Shown: piece after piece, positions 9,710-18,452 of the stretch
How positions within the stretch are numbered: position 1 is the first letter of the stretch
Layout: each line of letters opens with the position of its first letter
Source of the DNA: Bacteroidales bacterium
GTDB lineage: Bacteria; Bacteroidota; Bacteroidia; Bacteroidales; PXBB01
NCBI GenBank assembly: GCA_028698995.1
Contig: JAQVVM010000033.1
Span: 1-49,866 of the forward strand
Length of the DNA: 49,866 nucleotides
Direction: 5' to 3'
Translations under genes and position numbers: made by a program
Notes under the pieces: model-generated
Seen by the model: the letters and a program-made list of their open reading frames with translations, nothing else
Told to the model about the DNA's origin: nothing
The model's database searches: none

Positions 9710-9743
9710 AAACCTATAAATTGATTTTTTATTGTTTTGACAT

Positions 9744-9778
9744 AAAAAAAAGCCCGAAACATTAAATGACGGGCTTTT
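9744..9778 (-). terminator. Rho-independent terminator behind rubrerythrin
   Basis: Perfect 9-bp stem AAAAGCCCG (9748-9756) paired with CGGGCTTTT (9770-9778), 13-nt loop. In the minus direction the stem runs into a run of eight T. It lies 17 nt past the rubrerythrin stop and closes the 9795-12529 operon. Confidence 0.85.
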
Positions 9779-9794
9779 CTCAGAAAAGAAATTT

Positions 9795-10373
9795 TTAATA
9801 ATTTTCAGCTCTTAGCTGCATGTGAGCTTTAGGATGGATACAAGCAGGGCATGTTTCCAACGCTTTTGCAGATTCATACACATAGCCACAGTTTACACAT
9901 TCCCATAAAACCTTTTCTTCTTTTTTGAAAACACTGTCATTTTCAATGTTTGAGAGAAGTTTGCGGTATCTTTTCTCGTGCTCTGCTTCAACTTTAGCAA
10001 TCATTTTAAAGGCAGTGGCAATCTCATTAAAGCCTTCTTCTTTAGCAATTTCAGCAAATTCAGGATATAATGCTGTCCATTCTTCATTTTCTCCATCGGC
10101 AGCTGCTTTAAGGTTTTCAGCAGTTTCAGCAATGACGCCTGCAGGATAAGATGCTGTAATTTCAACCATACCGCCTTCAAGAAACTTGAAGAAGCGTTTT
10201 GCATGCTCTTTTTCCTGTCTTGCTGTTTCTTCGAAAATGTTCGCAATTTGTACATAACCTTCTTTTCGGGCTACTTTTGCGAAAAATTCATACCTGTTTT
10301 TTGCTTGTGATTCCCCTGCAAAAGATTTAAGTAAATTTTGCTCTGTACGGGTTCCTTTAATTGATTTTGTCAT
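9795..10373 (-). CDS. rbr: Rubrerythrin
   Basis: A 192-residue cytoplasmic non-haem iron peroxidase. Its N-terminal four-helix ferritin-like domain has the diiron ligands in FAGESQAKNRYEFF, ETARQEKEHAKRF, ENEEWTALYPEFAEIAKEE and KVEAEHEKRY. The C-terminal rubredoxin-like domain (CVNCGYVYES then CPAC) supplies the FeS4 site. It reduces hydrogen peroxide to water with electrons from rubredoxin-type donors, a defence typical of anaerobes. The adjacent gene encodes a flavin reductase-rubredoxin fusion, a plausible electron donor. A strong terminator follows. Confidence 0.96.
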   Translation of the reverse strand: MTKSIKGTRTEQNLLKSFAGESQAKNRYEFFAKVARKEGYVQIANIFEETARQEKEHAKRFFKFLEGGMVEITASYPAGVIAETAENLKAAADGENEEWTALYPEFAEIAKEEGFNEIATAFKMIAKVEAEHEKRYRKLLSNIENDSVFKKEEKVLWECVNCGYVYESAKALETCPACIHPKAHMQLRAENY

Positions 10374-10396
10374 CTCTGTATTTTTTTAGTTTATAA

Positions 10397-11083
10397 TTAA
10401 ATTATTGTAAATTCTTCTTTGCTTACACCGCAAATAGGGCATTGCCAATTGTCAGGAAGTGTTTCAAAATCTTCTTCAGACGATTCTGAATAAATATAAC
10501 CACACACATTACATTTATAAGATTTTGTTTCTTTAATCTCCTTTTTTTCTGTTGTTTCTGTATCTATCTTACTTTTATCAACGTAAGTAGGGGCATTCTT
10601 TGGAGCAAACCCTCGTTTTACATTTCTGTAAAAATCATACGTAATGGGTGTGTTTTCATCATCAATAACTTGTGCTGAAATGACTTTTCCAATAAAAATG
10701 TAATGTGTCCCCACTTCGAAGGTGTCCTCAAGTTCAAGTTCCATATATGAAACACAGTCTTGAATAACTATGGGAACACCTGTTTTGTCATAGATACATT
10801 TTACATTATTAAGCTTCGAAATATCTCTTCCACTCTTATACCCAAATGTACCAATGATGTCCATGGATGCGTTTTGATGTAGTACTGAAAGCGCAAAAGC
10901 TTTGGTGTCTATAATTATCCCAGCCGAATAATTGTCTTTATTGCAGCAAACTGCAAAACGAGCTGGTTCTGCTGTTACCTGAAAAGCTGCATTGGCAATA
11001 AGTCCGTTGTTTTTTTCTTTGTTGCCTGACGTAACAATATATAAACCATACGAAACTTTGAAAAAAGCGTTAAAGTCAATCAT
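10397..11083 (-). CDS. Flavin reductase-rubredoxin fusion (Hrb-like)
   Basis: A 228-residue fusion. Residues 1 to about 160 form an FMN-binding flavin reductase split barrel (MIDFNAFFKVSYGLYIVTSG, NGLIANAAFQVTAEPARFAV, ALSVLHQNAS, GTHYIFIGKV). The last 40 residues are a complete rubredoxin with CNVCGYIY and CPICGVSK, joined by a charged linker. The arrangement matches the high-molecular-weight rubredoxin described from acetogens, which passes NAD(P)H electrons through FMN to its rubredoxin and on to diiron peroxidases or oxygen reductases. Being 23 nt upstream of rubrerythrin on the same strand strongly suggests it feeds that enzyme. Only 2 nt separate it from dapA. Confidence 0.9.
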   Translation of the reverse strand: MIDFNAFFKVSYGLYIVTSGNKEKNNGLIANAAFQVTAEPARFAVCCNKDNYSAGIIIDTKAFALSVLHQNASMDIIGTFGYKSGRDISKLNNVKCIYDKTGVPIVIQDCVSYMELELEDTFEVGTHYIFIGKVISAQVIDDENTPITYDFYRNVKRGFAPKNAPTYVDKSKIDTETTEKKEIKETKSYKCNVCGYIYSESSEEDFETLPDNWQCPICGVSKEEFTII

Positions 11084-11085
11084 AT

Positions 11086-11982
11086 CTAAATTTTAACAGG
11101 ATTCAAGATTTTATCAATAGCCTCTTTAATTTTGGAGTAGTTATTCTTAGATACTCCTACCAATGGTAAGCGGGTAAAAGATTTCGTTATACCTAAAATA
11201 TCGAGGGCAGCTTTTATCCCGGAGGGGCTTCCTTCTTCAAAAATATCACACATAAAAGAACTGATTTGTTGATGCAATAGTCGTCCGTTCTTAAAATCCC
11301 CCTTGAGGCCGAAATTAACCATAGATGAGAATTGTTTGGGGAGTGCATTAGCTGAAACAGAGATCACACCATCAGCACCCAAAGCAAGAATAGGGAGGGT
11401 AGTGGCATCATCTCCAGAGAAAACAAGAAATTTTTCGGGACGGTGTTGAATGATGTAGCTTATTTGAGCCATATTTCTTGAAGCTTCTTTCACTCCGATA
11501 ATGTTCTTAAAATCGTGTGCAAGTTGCAGTGTGGTTTCTGCATGCAAATTAACATTGGTTCGGTCAGGCACGTTATATAAAATGACAGGTTTTGGTGCAC
11601 TTTGGGCGATGGCTTTATAATGGCCATATAAGCCTTTTTGCTGGGGTTTGTTATAGTATGGTGTTACAGAAAGTATGGCACTTACTCCCTCGTAATCAAA
11701 AGCCTCTAAAGTGCGTACAACTTCGGCTGTATTGTTGCCTCCAATGCCAACAACCACAGGAACTTTGTCCTCTGTTATTTCAACTACAAAATTTATAACT
11801 GCATTTTTTTCATCTGAGTTCAGCACAACAGATTCTCCGGTTGTACCTAAAGCGACTATAAAATCAATTCCATTGCTTATTACATGTTCAAGAAGACGTC
11901 TGAGTGATAAAAAATCAATGCTGCCGTCTTTATGAAAGGGCGTAACAATTGCTACACCTGTTCCTTTAATCTTTTTAATCAT
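11086..11982 (-). CDS. dapA: 4-hydroxy-tetrahydrodipicolinate synthase
   Basis: A 298-residue TIM-barrel lyase/aldolase that condenses pyruvate with aspartate semialdehyde, the first committed step to diaminopimelate and lysine. The Schiff-base lysine is Lys165 in IIGVKEAS, the catalytic tyrosine is Tyr136 in ILYNVPDRTN, and the GTTGES substrate loop is at 46-51. Full length and no missing residues. Its start overlaps the 3' end of the upstream DUF6913-like gene by 8 nt, and the flavin reductase gene follows 2 nt after its stop, so biosynthesis and peroxide defence are cotranscribed here. Confidence 0.96.
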   Translation of the reverse strand: MIKKIKGTGVAIVTPFHKDGSIDFLSLRRLLEHVISNGIDFIVALGTTGESVVLNSDEKNAVINFVVEITEDKVPVVVGIGGNNTAEVVRTLEAFDYEGVSAILSVTPYYNKPQQKGLYGHYKAIAQSAPKPVILYNVPDRTNVNLHAETTLQLAHDFKNIIGVKEASRNMAQISYIIQHRPEKFLVFSGDDATTLPILALGADGVISVSANALPKQFSSMVNFGLKGDFKNGRLLHQQISSFMCDIFEEGSPSGIKAALDILGITKSFTRLPLVGVSKNNYSKIKEAIDKILNPVKI

Positions 11983-12529
11983 TGCTGATGTTGATATTAA
12001 TTAAATAATGTTGAATATGATGGATAAAATCATTTAAGTCGGTATCTTCTTTTATGTCAAGCATCAAATCAAAATGTTGGACATTATTGTCATTTAGAAT
12101 GCCTGTTTTAAAATAAGCTGATGAAAGGTATGAAATGTAATTGATAGTGAATATAGGCTTTGTGCTTAAATCAATCAGTAAATCAAAATCACTTTTCATA
12201 AAATCTTCGGCAAATTTTGATTTTGGCTTGCCGTACCAGTTGATTTCTTTACTGGAAAAATAATCATAAGTCAATTTTGGAAAGCAGTAGTGAGGTATGT
12301 ACGGTGTGTTTGTATAACCTAAAGCTTTTACGGTTTTGTTGTTTTGTTGCAAGTATTTAACAAAATCATTGATATAATGAAAATCCTTTTCTGATGGAAC
12401 AACATACAAGATGCCCACTGTTTTAATCTGGTCAAAACTCATTGGTTTTTTCTTCCTTGAAAATTTCTTAAGTTCCTGTTTCAAGAAAAAGTAGCCAAGA
12501 TTATCTTTTAATTGTTGTATTATACTCAC
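11975..12529 (-). CDS. DUF6913-like protein of unknown function
   Basis: A 184-residue soluble protein starting at a GTG (12527-12529). The N-terminus SIIQQLKDNLGYFFLKQEL is coherent from that codon. The body reads KTVGILYVVPSEKDFHYIND, then FDLLIDLSTKPIFTINYIS. It resembles a family restricted to Bacteroidota and, as I recall, labelled DUF6913. No catalytic motif is visible. The 8-nt overlap with dapA implies translational coupling, and it is probably the first gene of the operon because a -7 element lies 20 nt upstream. Confidence 0.72.
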   Translation of the reverse strand: MSIIQQLKDNLGYFFLKQELKKFSRKKKPMSFDQIKTVGILYVVPSEKDFHYINDFVKYLQQNNKTVKALGYTNTPYIPHYCFPKLTYDYFSSKEINWYGKPKSKFAEDFMKSDFDLLIDLSTKPIFTINYISYLSSAYFKTGILNDNNVQHFDLMLDIKEDTDLNDFIHHIQHYLININISND

Positions 12530-12548
12530 TTTATTTTTTTTCTAAATG

Positions 12549-12556
12549 CAAATATA
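12549..12556 (-). promoter_or_regulatory. Candidate promoter of the DUF6913-dapA-hrb-rbr operon
   Basis: TATATTTG on the minus strand, 20 nt before GTG 12529. A TTG-type upstream triplet occurs at 12573-12575 (CAA on the plus strand), at slightly short spacing. Confidence 0.5.
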
Positions 12557-12588
12557 GAAAATAATGATTATCCAAAAAAAAAATCCTT

Positions 12589-13416
12589 CTATTCAAAATT
12601 ATTGTACTCTTTATAAAGTTCAATCACTTCTTTTGCCTCTTTAACATCATGAACTCTGAGAACATTAACATTTTTAGTGAGTGCTAATGCGTGCATGGCA
12701 GTAGTACCGTTCATGGCTTCAGATGGGGTATTGTCAAGAGTTTTGTAAATAAATGATTTACGTGAAAGACCAAGGAGTACCGGATACTCTAAACTTGTAA
12801 AATATTCCAGTTTTTTTAATATCTCAAAATTATGGGCAATACTTTTTCCAAATCCAATGCCTGGGTCAATGATAATGTCCGAAATACCTAAAAGTTTAAG
12901 AGTTTGGATTTTTATGGAAAAGAATTTAAGAATTTCATTTATCACATTGGAGTAGGAGGGGTTTGACTGCATATTTTCAGGTGTCCCTTTCATGTGCATG
13001 ATGATATAAGGTACTTTATAGTGTGCAATAATATCATACATTTTTTCATCATACGAACCGGCATAAATGTCATTGATGATGTCTGCTCCTTCTTCAATGC
13101 AAGCTTCAGCAATTTTACTTCTGAAGGTGTCAATAGAAATGAGAGTGGATGGAGATTCCTTTCGGATTGCTTTTAAGACAGGTAAAAGCTTCTTTAATTC
13201 ATCCTTTTCACTATTTTCCTTTGCCCCCGGGCGGCTTGAAGCTGCACCAATATCAATGAAATCAGCTCCATCACAAATCATGTTATAGGCATGTTTTAAT
13301 GCAAGATCTTGATTGGGAAATGCGTTGCCTTTGTAAAATGAATCATGCGATAAATTCAGAATTCCCATCACCTTGGGTGTACTCAAATCAATCAGTTTTC
13401 CTCTGCAATTAATCAT
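12589..13416 (-). CDS. folP: Dihydropteroate synthase
   Basis: A 275-residue TIM-barrel enzyme joining p-aminobenzoate to dihydropterin pyrophosphate in folate synthesis. Motifs in order: VMGILNLSHDSFY, FIDIGAASSRPGAK, SIDTFRSKIAEACIEEGADI, IINDIYAG, IIMHMKGTPENMQ, IIDPGIGFGKSIAHNFEIL, PVLLGLSRKSF and the terminal RVHDVKEAKEVI. The first pterin loop reads LSHDSF where most homologues have VTPDSF, a modest deviation next to the sulfonamide-contact loop. It stands 59 nt upstream of the DUF6913 gene and has its own promoter candidate. Confidence 0.95.
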   Translation of the reverse strand: MINCRGKLIDLSTPKVMGILNLSHDSFYKGNAFPNQDLALKHAYNMICDGADFIDIGAASSRPGAKENSEKDELKKLLPVLKAIRKESPSTLISIDTFRSKIAEACIEEGADIINDIYAGSYDEKMYDIIAHYKVPYIIMHMKGTPENMQSNPSYSNVINEILKFFSIKIQTLKLLGISDIIIDPGIGFGKSIAHNFEILKKLEYFTSLEYPVLLGLSRKSFIYKTLDNTPSEAMNGTTAMHALALTKNVNVLRVHDVKEAKEVIELYKEYNNFE

Positions 13417-13426
13417 TTTTTTGTTG

Positions 13427-13434
13427 CAAAAATA
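13427..13434 (-). promoter_or_regulatory. Candidate -7 element for folP
   Basis: TATTTTTG on the minus strand, 10 nt before ATG 13416; the leader would be only a few nucleotides long. Confidence 0.45.
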
Positions 13435-13483
13435 AAAAGAAAATCACTCTTTGACATTAAATAATATTAAAAAAGAATAAGCG

Positions 13484-13491
13484 TATATTTG
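13484..13491 (+). promoter_or_regulatory. Candidate -7 element for the cphA-like gene
   Basis: TATATTTG, 16 nt before ATG 13508. With the folP element it makes a compact divergent promoter pair in a 91-nt gap. Confidence 0.5.
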
Positions 13492-13507
13492 TGAAAAAAA
13501 ATATGTT

Positions 13508-16162
13508 ATGCATAATGATTTGAATTATTATCAAAAATATTCTGTTGTTGAAGGTCCTTTAAGTTTAATAAAGATGCAGGTAATGCATGGAGCCAATTTC
13601 TTCAGTGCGGGTCCTGTGATTTATATGCGCATTGATTTAGGTACTTATGATGAAGTTTTTTCTAATGACATTCAAGGACTTTATGAGAATTTGACAGCGA
13701 AGTTGCCCAGTCTTATTGAACACCATTGTTCACCAGGTGTTAGGGGAGGTTTTTTTATGAGGGTAAAAGAAGGCACTTTATTAGGTCACATTGCCGAACA
13801 TATTGCCATTGAACTTCAGACAATGGCAGGAATGGATGTTGGCTACGGAAAAACCAGAAGCACTCTTGAAAAGGGCATCTACAATGTATGCTTCCGTTTT
13901 TTTGATGAAATTGCAGGTTGCTATGCAGGAAAAGCGGCTTTAAATATCATCAATTCATTCCTTTTAAACAAAGAGATTGATATAAAAGAAATTATCAAAA
14001 ATCTTGTAGATATTCGTGAAAAACGCTTATTGGGACCTAGCACCCAAGCTATTGTTGATGAAGCTGAGAGAAGGAAAATTCCCTATATCAGACTTGATTC
14101 ATATAACCTCGTCCAATTAGGCACCGGAAAATTTCACAAAAATATAAGGGCAACAATAACTTCGGATACCAATTTTATAGCTGTTGAAACAGCCGATAAT
14201 AAATATCTTACTAATGTTATACTCGAAGATTCAGGGCTGCCCGTGCTTTCTACATCAAAAACTAAGAATCTTGACGATGTTGTGGATTTCTGGAAAAAGC
14301 TTGATAAACCTATTGTCATTAAACCTGCTCATGGCTATCTTGGAAAGAATATCTCTTTGAACTTAAACAGTGTTCCTGCAATCAAAAAGGCTTTTGATAC
14401 TGTTATGGCATTTGAGGAAGAAGTATTGGTGCAGGAATACCGACCTGCTTCTGCATACCGCCTCTTGGTTATTGATTATAAATTTTCTGCAGCAACATTA
14501 CTGACACCTCCCTACATTGTTGGAAATGGCACCGACTCTGTTCAAACACTTATTGACAAACTGAACAGCAGTCCTGATAGGAATATTGGGGACAAGGGCA
14601 AGTTATCTTATGTAATAGTTGATGATATCACCAAAAATATTTTAGATGCCCATCAGCTAACTTTAATGTCTGTCCTTCCTGAAGGCAGGAGTTTAAAGCT
14701 TAAGCATTCGGGAAATATGCGTTTAGGAGGTTCTGCAACTGATGTTACAGATCAGGTTCATCCTATGAATATTTTCCTCGCTGAGCGTGCAGCAAAGGTT
14801 ATAGGACTCAATGTTGCAGGAATAGATATTTTGAGTGATGATATAGCTGTTTCTATGCTTGATAACAGGGGTGCGATACTTGAAGTCAATTCTGCACCTG
14901 ATTTCAGGATGCACTTGAAACCTACTTTCAATAAGGCGCGCCCTGTTGCAAGAGACCTTACAAATATGCTTTTCCCCGTAGATGTTCTTTCACGTATACC
15001 CTTGTTTTCAATTACAGGTTCGGCAGGTAAAACTTTAACTGCTTTTTTCCTCAATTACTGCCTTTCAAAAGAAGGTTATTTGGTGGGTCTTACCACTACC
15101 GAAGGACTTTTTATTTCAAATAAACAGCTTAAAAAAGGTGATGTTACTGATCCCGAAGACGTGGCTCTTGTTCTGAAAGATCCTACGGTTGATTGTGCCG
15201 TTCTTGAAACACCTTTGGAGGGAATTTTAAGACATGGGTTGGGTTATAAATTTGCTGATTTTGGTATTGTGCTGAATATTAGCGAAGAACACCTGGGAAA
15301 TGATGATATTGAGTTCGTAGAAGATATTGCCTATGCAAAATCTGTTGTGGCCGAAGAAGTTTTCAGCAAAGGCTATACTATCCTTAATGCCGATTGTCCT
15401 CATACACTAAGTATCTTAGAACGCTTATACAGTAAACCCGTTCTTTTTACACGCCAATTTTCTACAAATAAGAGTATTCAGCAACATGTGCTTAATGGGG
15501 AATTAGCTGTGAGTTTAGAAAACAATATTATTAAAGTATATAATAAGAATAAGTCATATGAGATTTTGCCTCTTATAGATGTTCCTTGTTCTTTTAAAGG
15601 CAAGGCCCTGCTTACATTGGATTCCATATTATCAGTAACAGCCGCCCTGACAGCATTTGGTATTCATCCAGACAGTATTAAAACCCATCTGAAAAGTTTT
15701 AAAACGACTTATGCCCTTGCCCCGGGCAGAATGAATTATTATGAAGGTAAAGATTTCCGAATTTTACTCGACTATGCCCATAATAAAAACAATTTCAATG
15801 GAATAGACGCATTCCTTAAACATTTTCCTGTTAATAAAATTGGGGTATTTGATGCTTCAGATAACCGTACAGATGATGAGCTTATTCAACTTGGTACACA
15901 GGCTGCTCAGATGTTCAATACATTAATCATTTATGAAGGAGAGGAGAAGAAAAAAAGGCCACATGGCAGGATTGCAGAACTTCTAAGTATGGGTGCAACA
16001 AAACAAACCCATAATGAAAAAGAAATTCTGATTAAAAATAGCATTGATGAGGTATTGCCAATAATAAGCACCTATTGCCATTCAGATAATTTTATTGTCA
16101 TTTTTACTGCCGAATCAGAAAAAGTTCAAAAACACTTTCATGAAAAAAATATTATATTATAA
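13508..16162 (+). CDS. cphA: Cyanophycin synthetase-like ligase with altered P-loop
   Basis: An 884-residue protein with CphA architecture and length. N-terminal domain, about 1-165: SLIEHHCSPGVRGGFFMRV and GHIAEHIAIELQTMAGM. ATP-grasp domain, about 200-480: VIKPAHGYLGKNI, VLVQEYRPASAYRLLVID, AGIDIL. Mur-ligase-like domain, 495-884: GLTTTEGLFI, VLNISEEHLGNDD, ILLDYAHNKNNF. CphA makes multi-L-arginyl-poly-L-aspartate, a nitrogen reserve, adding Asp with the grasp site and Arg with the Mur site. Here the P-loop is GSAGKTLT (residues 504-511) instead of GTNGKTTT, the ETARGG block reads ETPLEG, and the usual DHRLLV of the grasp domain reads SAYRLLV. No cyanophycinase or isoaspartyl dipeptidase gene is adjacent. 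Family certain; substrate pair uncertain. Confidence 0.85.
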   Translation: MHNDLNYYQKYSVVEGPLSLIKMQVMHGANFFSAGPVIYMRIDLGTYDEVFSNDIQGLYENLTAKLPSLIEHHCSPGVRGGFFMRVKEGTLLGHIAEHIAIELQTMAGMDVGYGKTRSTLEKGIYNVCFRFFDEIAGCYAGKAALNIINSFLLNKEIDIKEIIKNLVDIREKRLLGPSTQAIVDEAERRKIPYIRLDSYNLVQLGTGKFHKNIRATITSDTNFIAVETADNKYLTNVILEDSGLPVLSTSKTKNLDDVVDFWKKLDKPIVIKPAHGYLGKNISLNLNSVPAIKKAFDTVMAFEEEVLVQEYRPASAYRLLVIDYKFSAATLLTPPYIVGNGTDSVQTLIDKLNSSPDRNIGDKGKLSYVIVDDITKNILDAHQLTLMSVLPEGRSLKLKHSGNMRLGGSATDVTDQVHPMNIFLAERAAKVIGLNVAGIDILSDDIAVSMLDNRGAILEVNSAPDFRMHLKPTFNKARPVARDLTNMLFPVDVLSRIPLFSITGSAGKTLTAFFLNYCLSKEGYLVGLTTTEGLFISNKQLKKGDVTDPEDVALVLKDPTVDCAVLETPLEGILRHGLGYKFADFGIVLNISEEHLGNDDIEFVEDIAYAKSVVAEEVFSKGYTILNADCPHTLSILERLYSKPVLFTRQFSTNKSIQQHVLNGELAVSLENNIIKVYNKNKSYEILPLIDVPCSFKGKALLTLDSILSVTAALTAFGIHPDSIKTHLKSFKTTYALAPGRMNYYEGKDFRILLDYAHNKNNFNGIDAFLKHFPVNKIGVFDASDNRTDDELIQLGTQAAQMFNTLIIYEGEEKKKRPHGRIAELLSMGATKQTHNEKEILIKNSIDEVLPIISTYCHSDNFIVIFTAESEKVQKHFHEKNIIL

Positions 16163-16225
16163 TTTTTATTGTAAAAATTTAATAATTTAAAGATAGAATA
16201 TATATATTAGTTAAAGGAATTTATT

Positions 16226-16233
16226 TATCTTTG
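16226..16233 (+). promoter_or_regulatory. Candidate -7 element for the helical-repeat gene
   Basis: TATCTTTG, 18 nt before ATG 16252, in the 89-nt gap behind the cphA-like gene. Confidence 0.5.
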
Positions 16234-16251
16234 TAAAAAGAAACAATTATT

Positions 16252-17109
16252 ATGGAAAACACTGATTTTGAAGAGATTAAAGAAAATGCGCTACATCATA
16301 TAGATTATCTTATTCGTGCAGATTATGTCCGAAAGATTAATGATGAGGCTTTATTAGGAGAAATTGCTGAAAATGACCCAGATTATTATGTTCGCCTTAC
16401 CGCTGTTGGAAACATTAAAGATGAACAGCTCCTCCTGAAAATTGTGAACAATGATATGGACTATTATGTAAGATTAGGCGCCATTAAAAAGATTAATGAC
16501 GATAATCTCCTATATGCTATTGCCATTAAAATTGATGAGGATTATTATATCTGCAAAGAAGCTGTCAGTCGTATTAAGGATCAGCAAATACTTTATAAAG
16601 TGGTGAATGATGCATCAGATAAGGATGTTAAGTCAATTGCCATAAACATGATAAGCAATCAGGAAATCCTTTATGATATTGCTAGAAATGCTGATGATTT
16701 TTATGTCCGCACAGATGCTATTAAACGCATTACAGATGAAACAATTATTGCCAGTATCGCTGAAAAAGATGATGATTATTATGTCAGAGCCATTGCCACA
16801 CAACAGATTTCAAATCCTGAAACCCTGTTTTCAATTGCCATGAACGATAGAGATTATTATGTCCGCAAAGAGGCTGTACAAAAAATCACCAATCAGCAAT
16901 ATCTTATGGATATTATTGAAAATGACATGGATGCTTATGTTAGAAAATCGGCTTTAGAAAGACTTACCGACAAAGATATGCTGCTTTTGGTTGCCAATGG
17001 AAATGACAGGCTTTTAGCGCGTAATGCTTTGCATATTCTTGAAGATTTGGATAAACCGTCTGTGGAAAATATTCAAGACTCTAACGAACAATCCCAAAAT
17101 AATATTTAG
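16252..17109 (+). CDS. HEAT/LRV-like alpha-helical repeat protein
   Basis: A 285-residue acidic cytoplasmic protein made of about nine repeats of 26 residues on the pattern NDxDYYVRxxAxxKIxDxxxLxxIA. The first well-formed units begin near nucleotides 16381, 16459 and 16540. The pattern implies stacked helix pairs forming a solenoid of the HEAT or leucine-rich-variant type, usually a protein-binding scaffold. The unusually constant DYYVR motif puts a row of Tyr and Arg on one face. No enzyme motif, signal peptide or membrane segment is seen; the C-terminal 20 residues are polar and disordered (ENIQDSNEQSQNNI). Partner unknown. Confidence 0.75.
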   Translation: MENTDFEEIKENALHHIDYLIRADYVRKINDEALLGEIAENDPDYYVRLTAVGNIKDEQLLLKIVNNDMDYYVRLGAIKKINDDNLLYAIAIKIDEDYYICKEAVSRIKDQQILYKVVNDASDKDVKSIAINMISNQEILYDIARNADDFYVRTDAIKRITDETIIASIAEKDDDYYVRAIATQQISNPETLFSIAMNDRDYYVRKEAVQKITNQQYLMDIIENDMDAYVRKSALERLTDKDMLLLVANGNDRLLARNALHILEDLDKPSVENIQDSNEQSQNNI

Positions 17110-17285
17110 GATAATCCTTCCAATGTGGAATGTTGGAAAAATCTTTAGTAACAAAAAATTATAAGGTGTGATTTTTTTTATTTATTTTGTATGCTCTTTC
17201 AAAAACAAAACGACAGAGCTATAGAGATACTACAATGCAATTTATAATTAAATAATTCCTACACACAATTTTAAAAAAAATAAAT

Positions 17286-18329
17286 ATGAAACAACTTTTT
17301 TTGATTTCCCAAATACTATTAATGGGCATATTATTGGTTTTTACCAACAGTTGTAAAAAGGATGTTGACAACGATAATAATGATAATAATAATGATAAAA
17401 ATTTATCTGTATTGTCAACAAAAGTTGTTACAACCATAACGCAAACTACTGGGTTAAGCGGTGGAAATATTACTTCTGATGGAGGCTCCACAGTAACTGC
17501 CCGTGGTGTATGTTGGAGTACAGGACAAACTCCTACAATATCGAATAACAAAACAATGGATGGTACCGGCACCGGTGAATTTTCAAGTAATTTGAGCGGT
17601 TTGTCTCCGGGTACAACTTATTATGTAAGAGCTTATGCAACAAACAGTAATGGTACAGCTTATGGCAGTGCTAAGTCTTTTACTACTCAACAAGGTGGTA
17701 GTGGAAGTAGTTTTACAGACTCCCGTGATGGTACTGTTTATCAAACCGTAACCATTGGAAATCAAATTTGGATGGCTGAAAATTTAAGATATTTACCTAG
17801 TGTTATCGGGCCTGATTCCGGTTCATTTACGGTTCCCTATTATTACGTGTACGATTACAATGGCACAAATGTAACAACAGCAAAAGCAAGTTCAAATTTT
17901 TCTACATACGGCGTATTGTACAACTGGCCAGCAGCTATGAATGGACAGTCAAGCAGTATTGCTAATCCAAGTGGTATTCAAGGTATTTGTCCTACCGGTT
18001 GGCATTTACCAAGTGACTCTGAATGGACTCAATTAACTGATTTCTTAGGGACTGATGCCGGAGGTAAATTAAAAGCATTAACGCTTTGGTTCACCCCAAA
18101 CACTGGAGCAACAAACGAGACAGGGTTTTCAGCCCTCCCCGGAGGCTATCGTTACGACGATGATACATTTCTAAACTCCGGAAGCCATGGTTACTGGTGG
18201 AGTACTTCCATGCATGATGCCTTTCGCTCCCTATATCGTTACATCCTCTGTAATGACAGTAATGTTATTGGTGGAAACTCCTATTACAACAAAGAGTTTG
18301 GTATGTCAGTCCGCTGTATAAAGAATTAA
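17286..18329 (+). CDS. FISUMP-domain lipoprotein
   Basis: A 347-residue lipoprotein. The signal ends in LVFTNSC; the cysteine is followed by KKDVDNDNND, an acidic run that in Bacteroidota often marks surface-exposed lipoproteins. Next comes an FN3-like domain (about 42-135; ITSDGGSTVTARGVCWS, LSPGTTYYVRAYATNSNG). Last is a Fibrobacter succinogenes major paralogous domain (TIGR02145 type; about 145-347) with VTIGNQIWMAENLRY, GVLYNWPAAMNG, CPTGWHLPSDSEW, GFSALPGGYR, YWWSTS and FGMSVRCIKN. Function is unknown; these proteins are abundant on Bacteroidota and Fibrobacter surfaces. Confidence 0.9.
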   Translation: MKQLFLISQILLMGILLVFTNSCKKDVDNDNNDNNNDKNLSVLSTKVVTTITQTTGLSGGNITSDGGSTVTARGVCWSTGQTPTISNNKTMDGTGTGEFSSNLSGLSPGTTYYVRAYATNSNGTAYGSAKSFTTQQGGSGSSFTDSRDGTVYQTVTIGNQIWMAENLRYLPSVIGPDSGSFTVPYYYVYDYNGTNVTTAKASSNFSTYGVLYNWPAAMNGQSSSIANPSGIQGICPTGWHLPSDSEWTQLTDFLGTDAGGKLKALTLWFTPNTGATNETGFSALPGGYRYDDDTFLNSGSHGYWWSTSMHDAFRSLYRYILCNDSNVIGGNSYYNKEFGMSVRCIKN

Positions 18330-18452
18330 TAATCAATTGGGGTTAAACTCCCCGATAATTTGAATAGGTAATTAATTCTTTATTCATCTTTGAAATTTTA
18401 ATTGACATTAACCGGAAAAACAATTAATTTTACAATACAAAAATCGGATAAA

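Noticed and set aside
17110..17160. Terminator behind the helical-repeat gene
   Set aside because: TTCCAA and TTGGAA could pair over 6 bases but the stem is AT-rich and no T-run follows.
18335..18365. Terminator behind the FISUMP lipoprotein
   Set aside because: GGGG pairs with CCCC over a 7-nt loop, but there is no T-rich tail, so the support is too weak.
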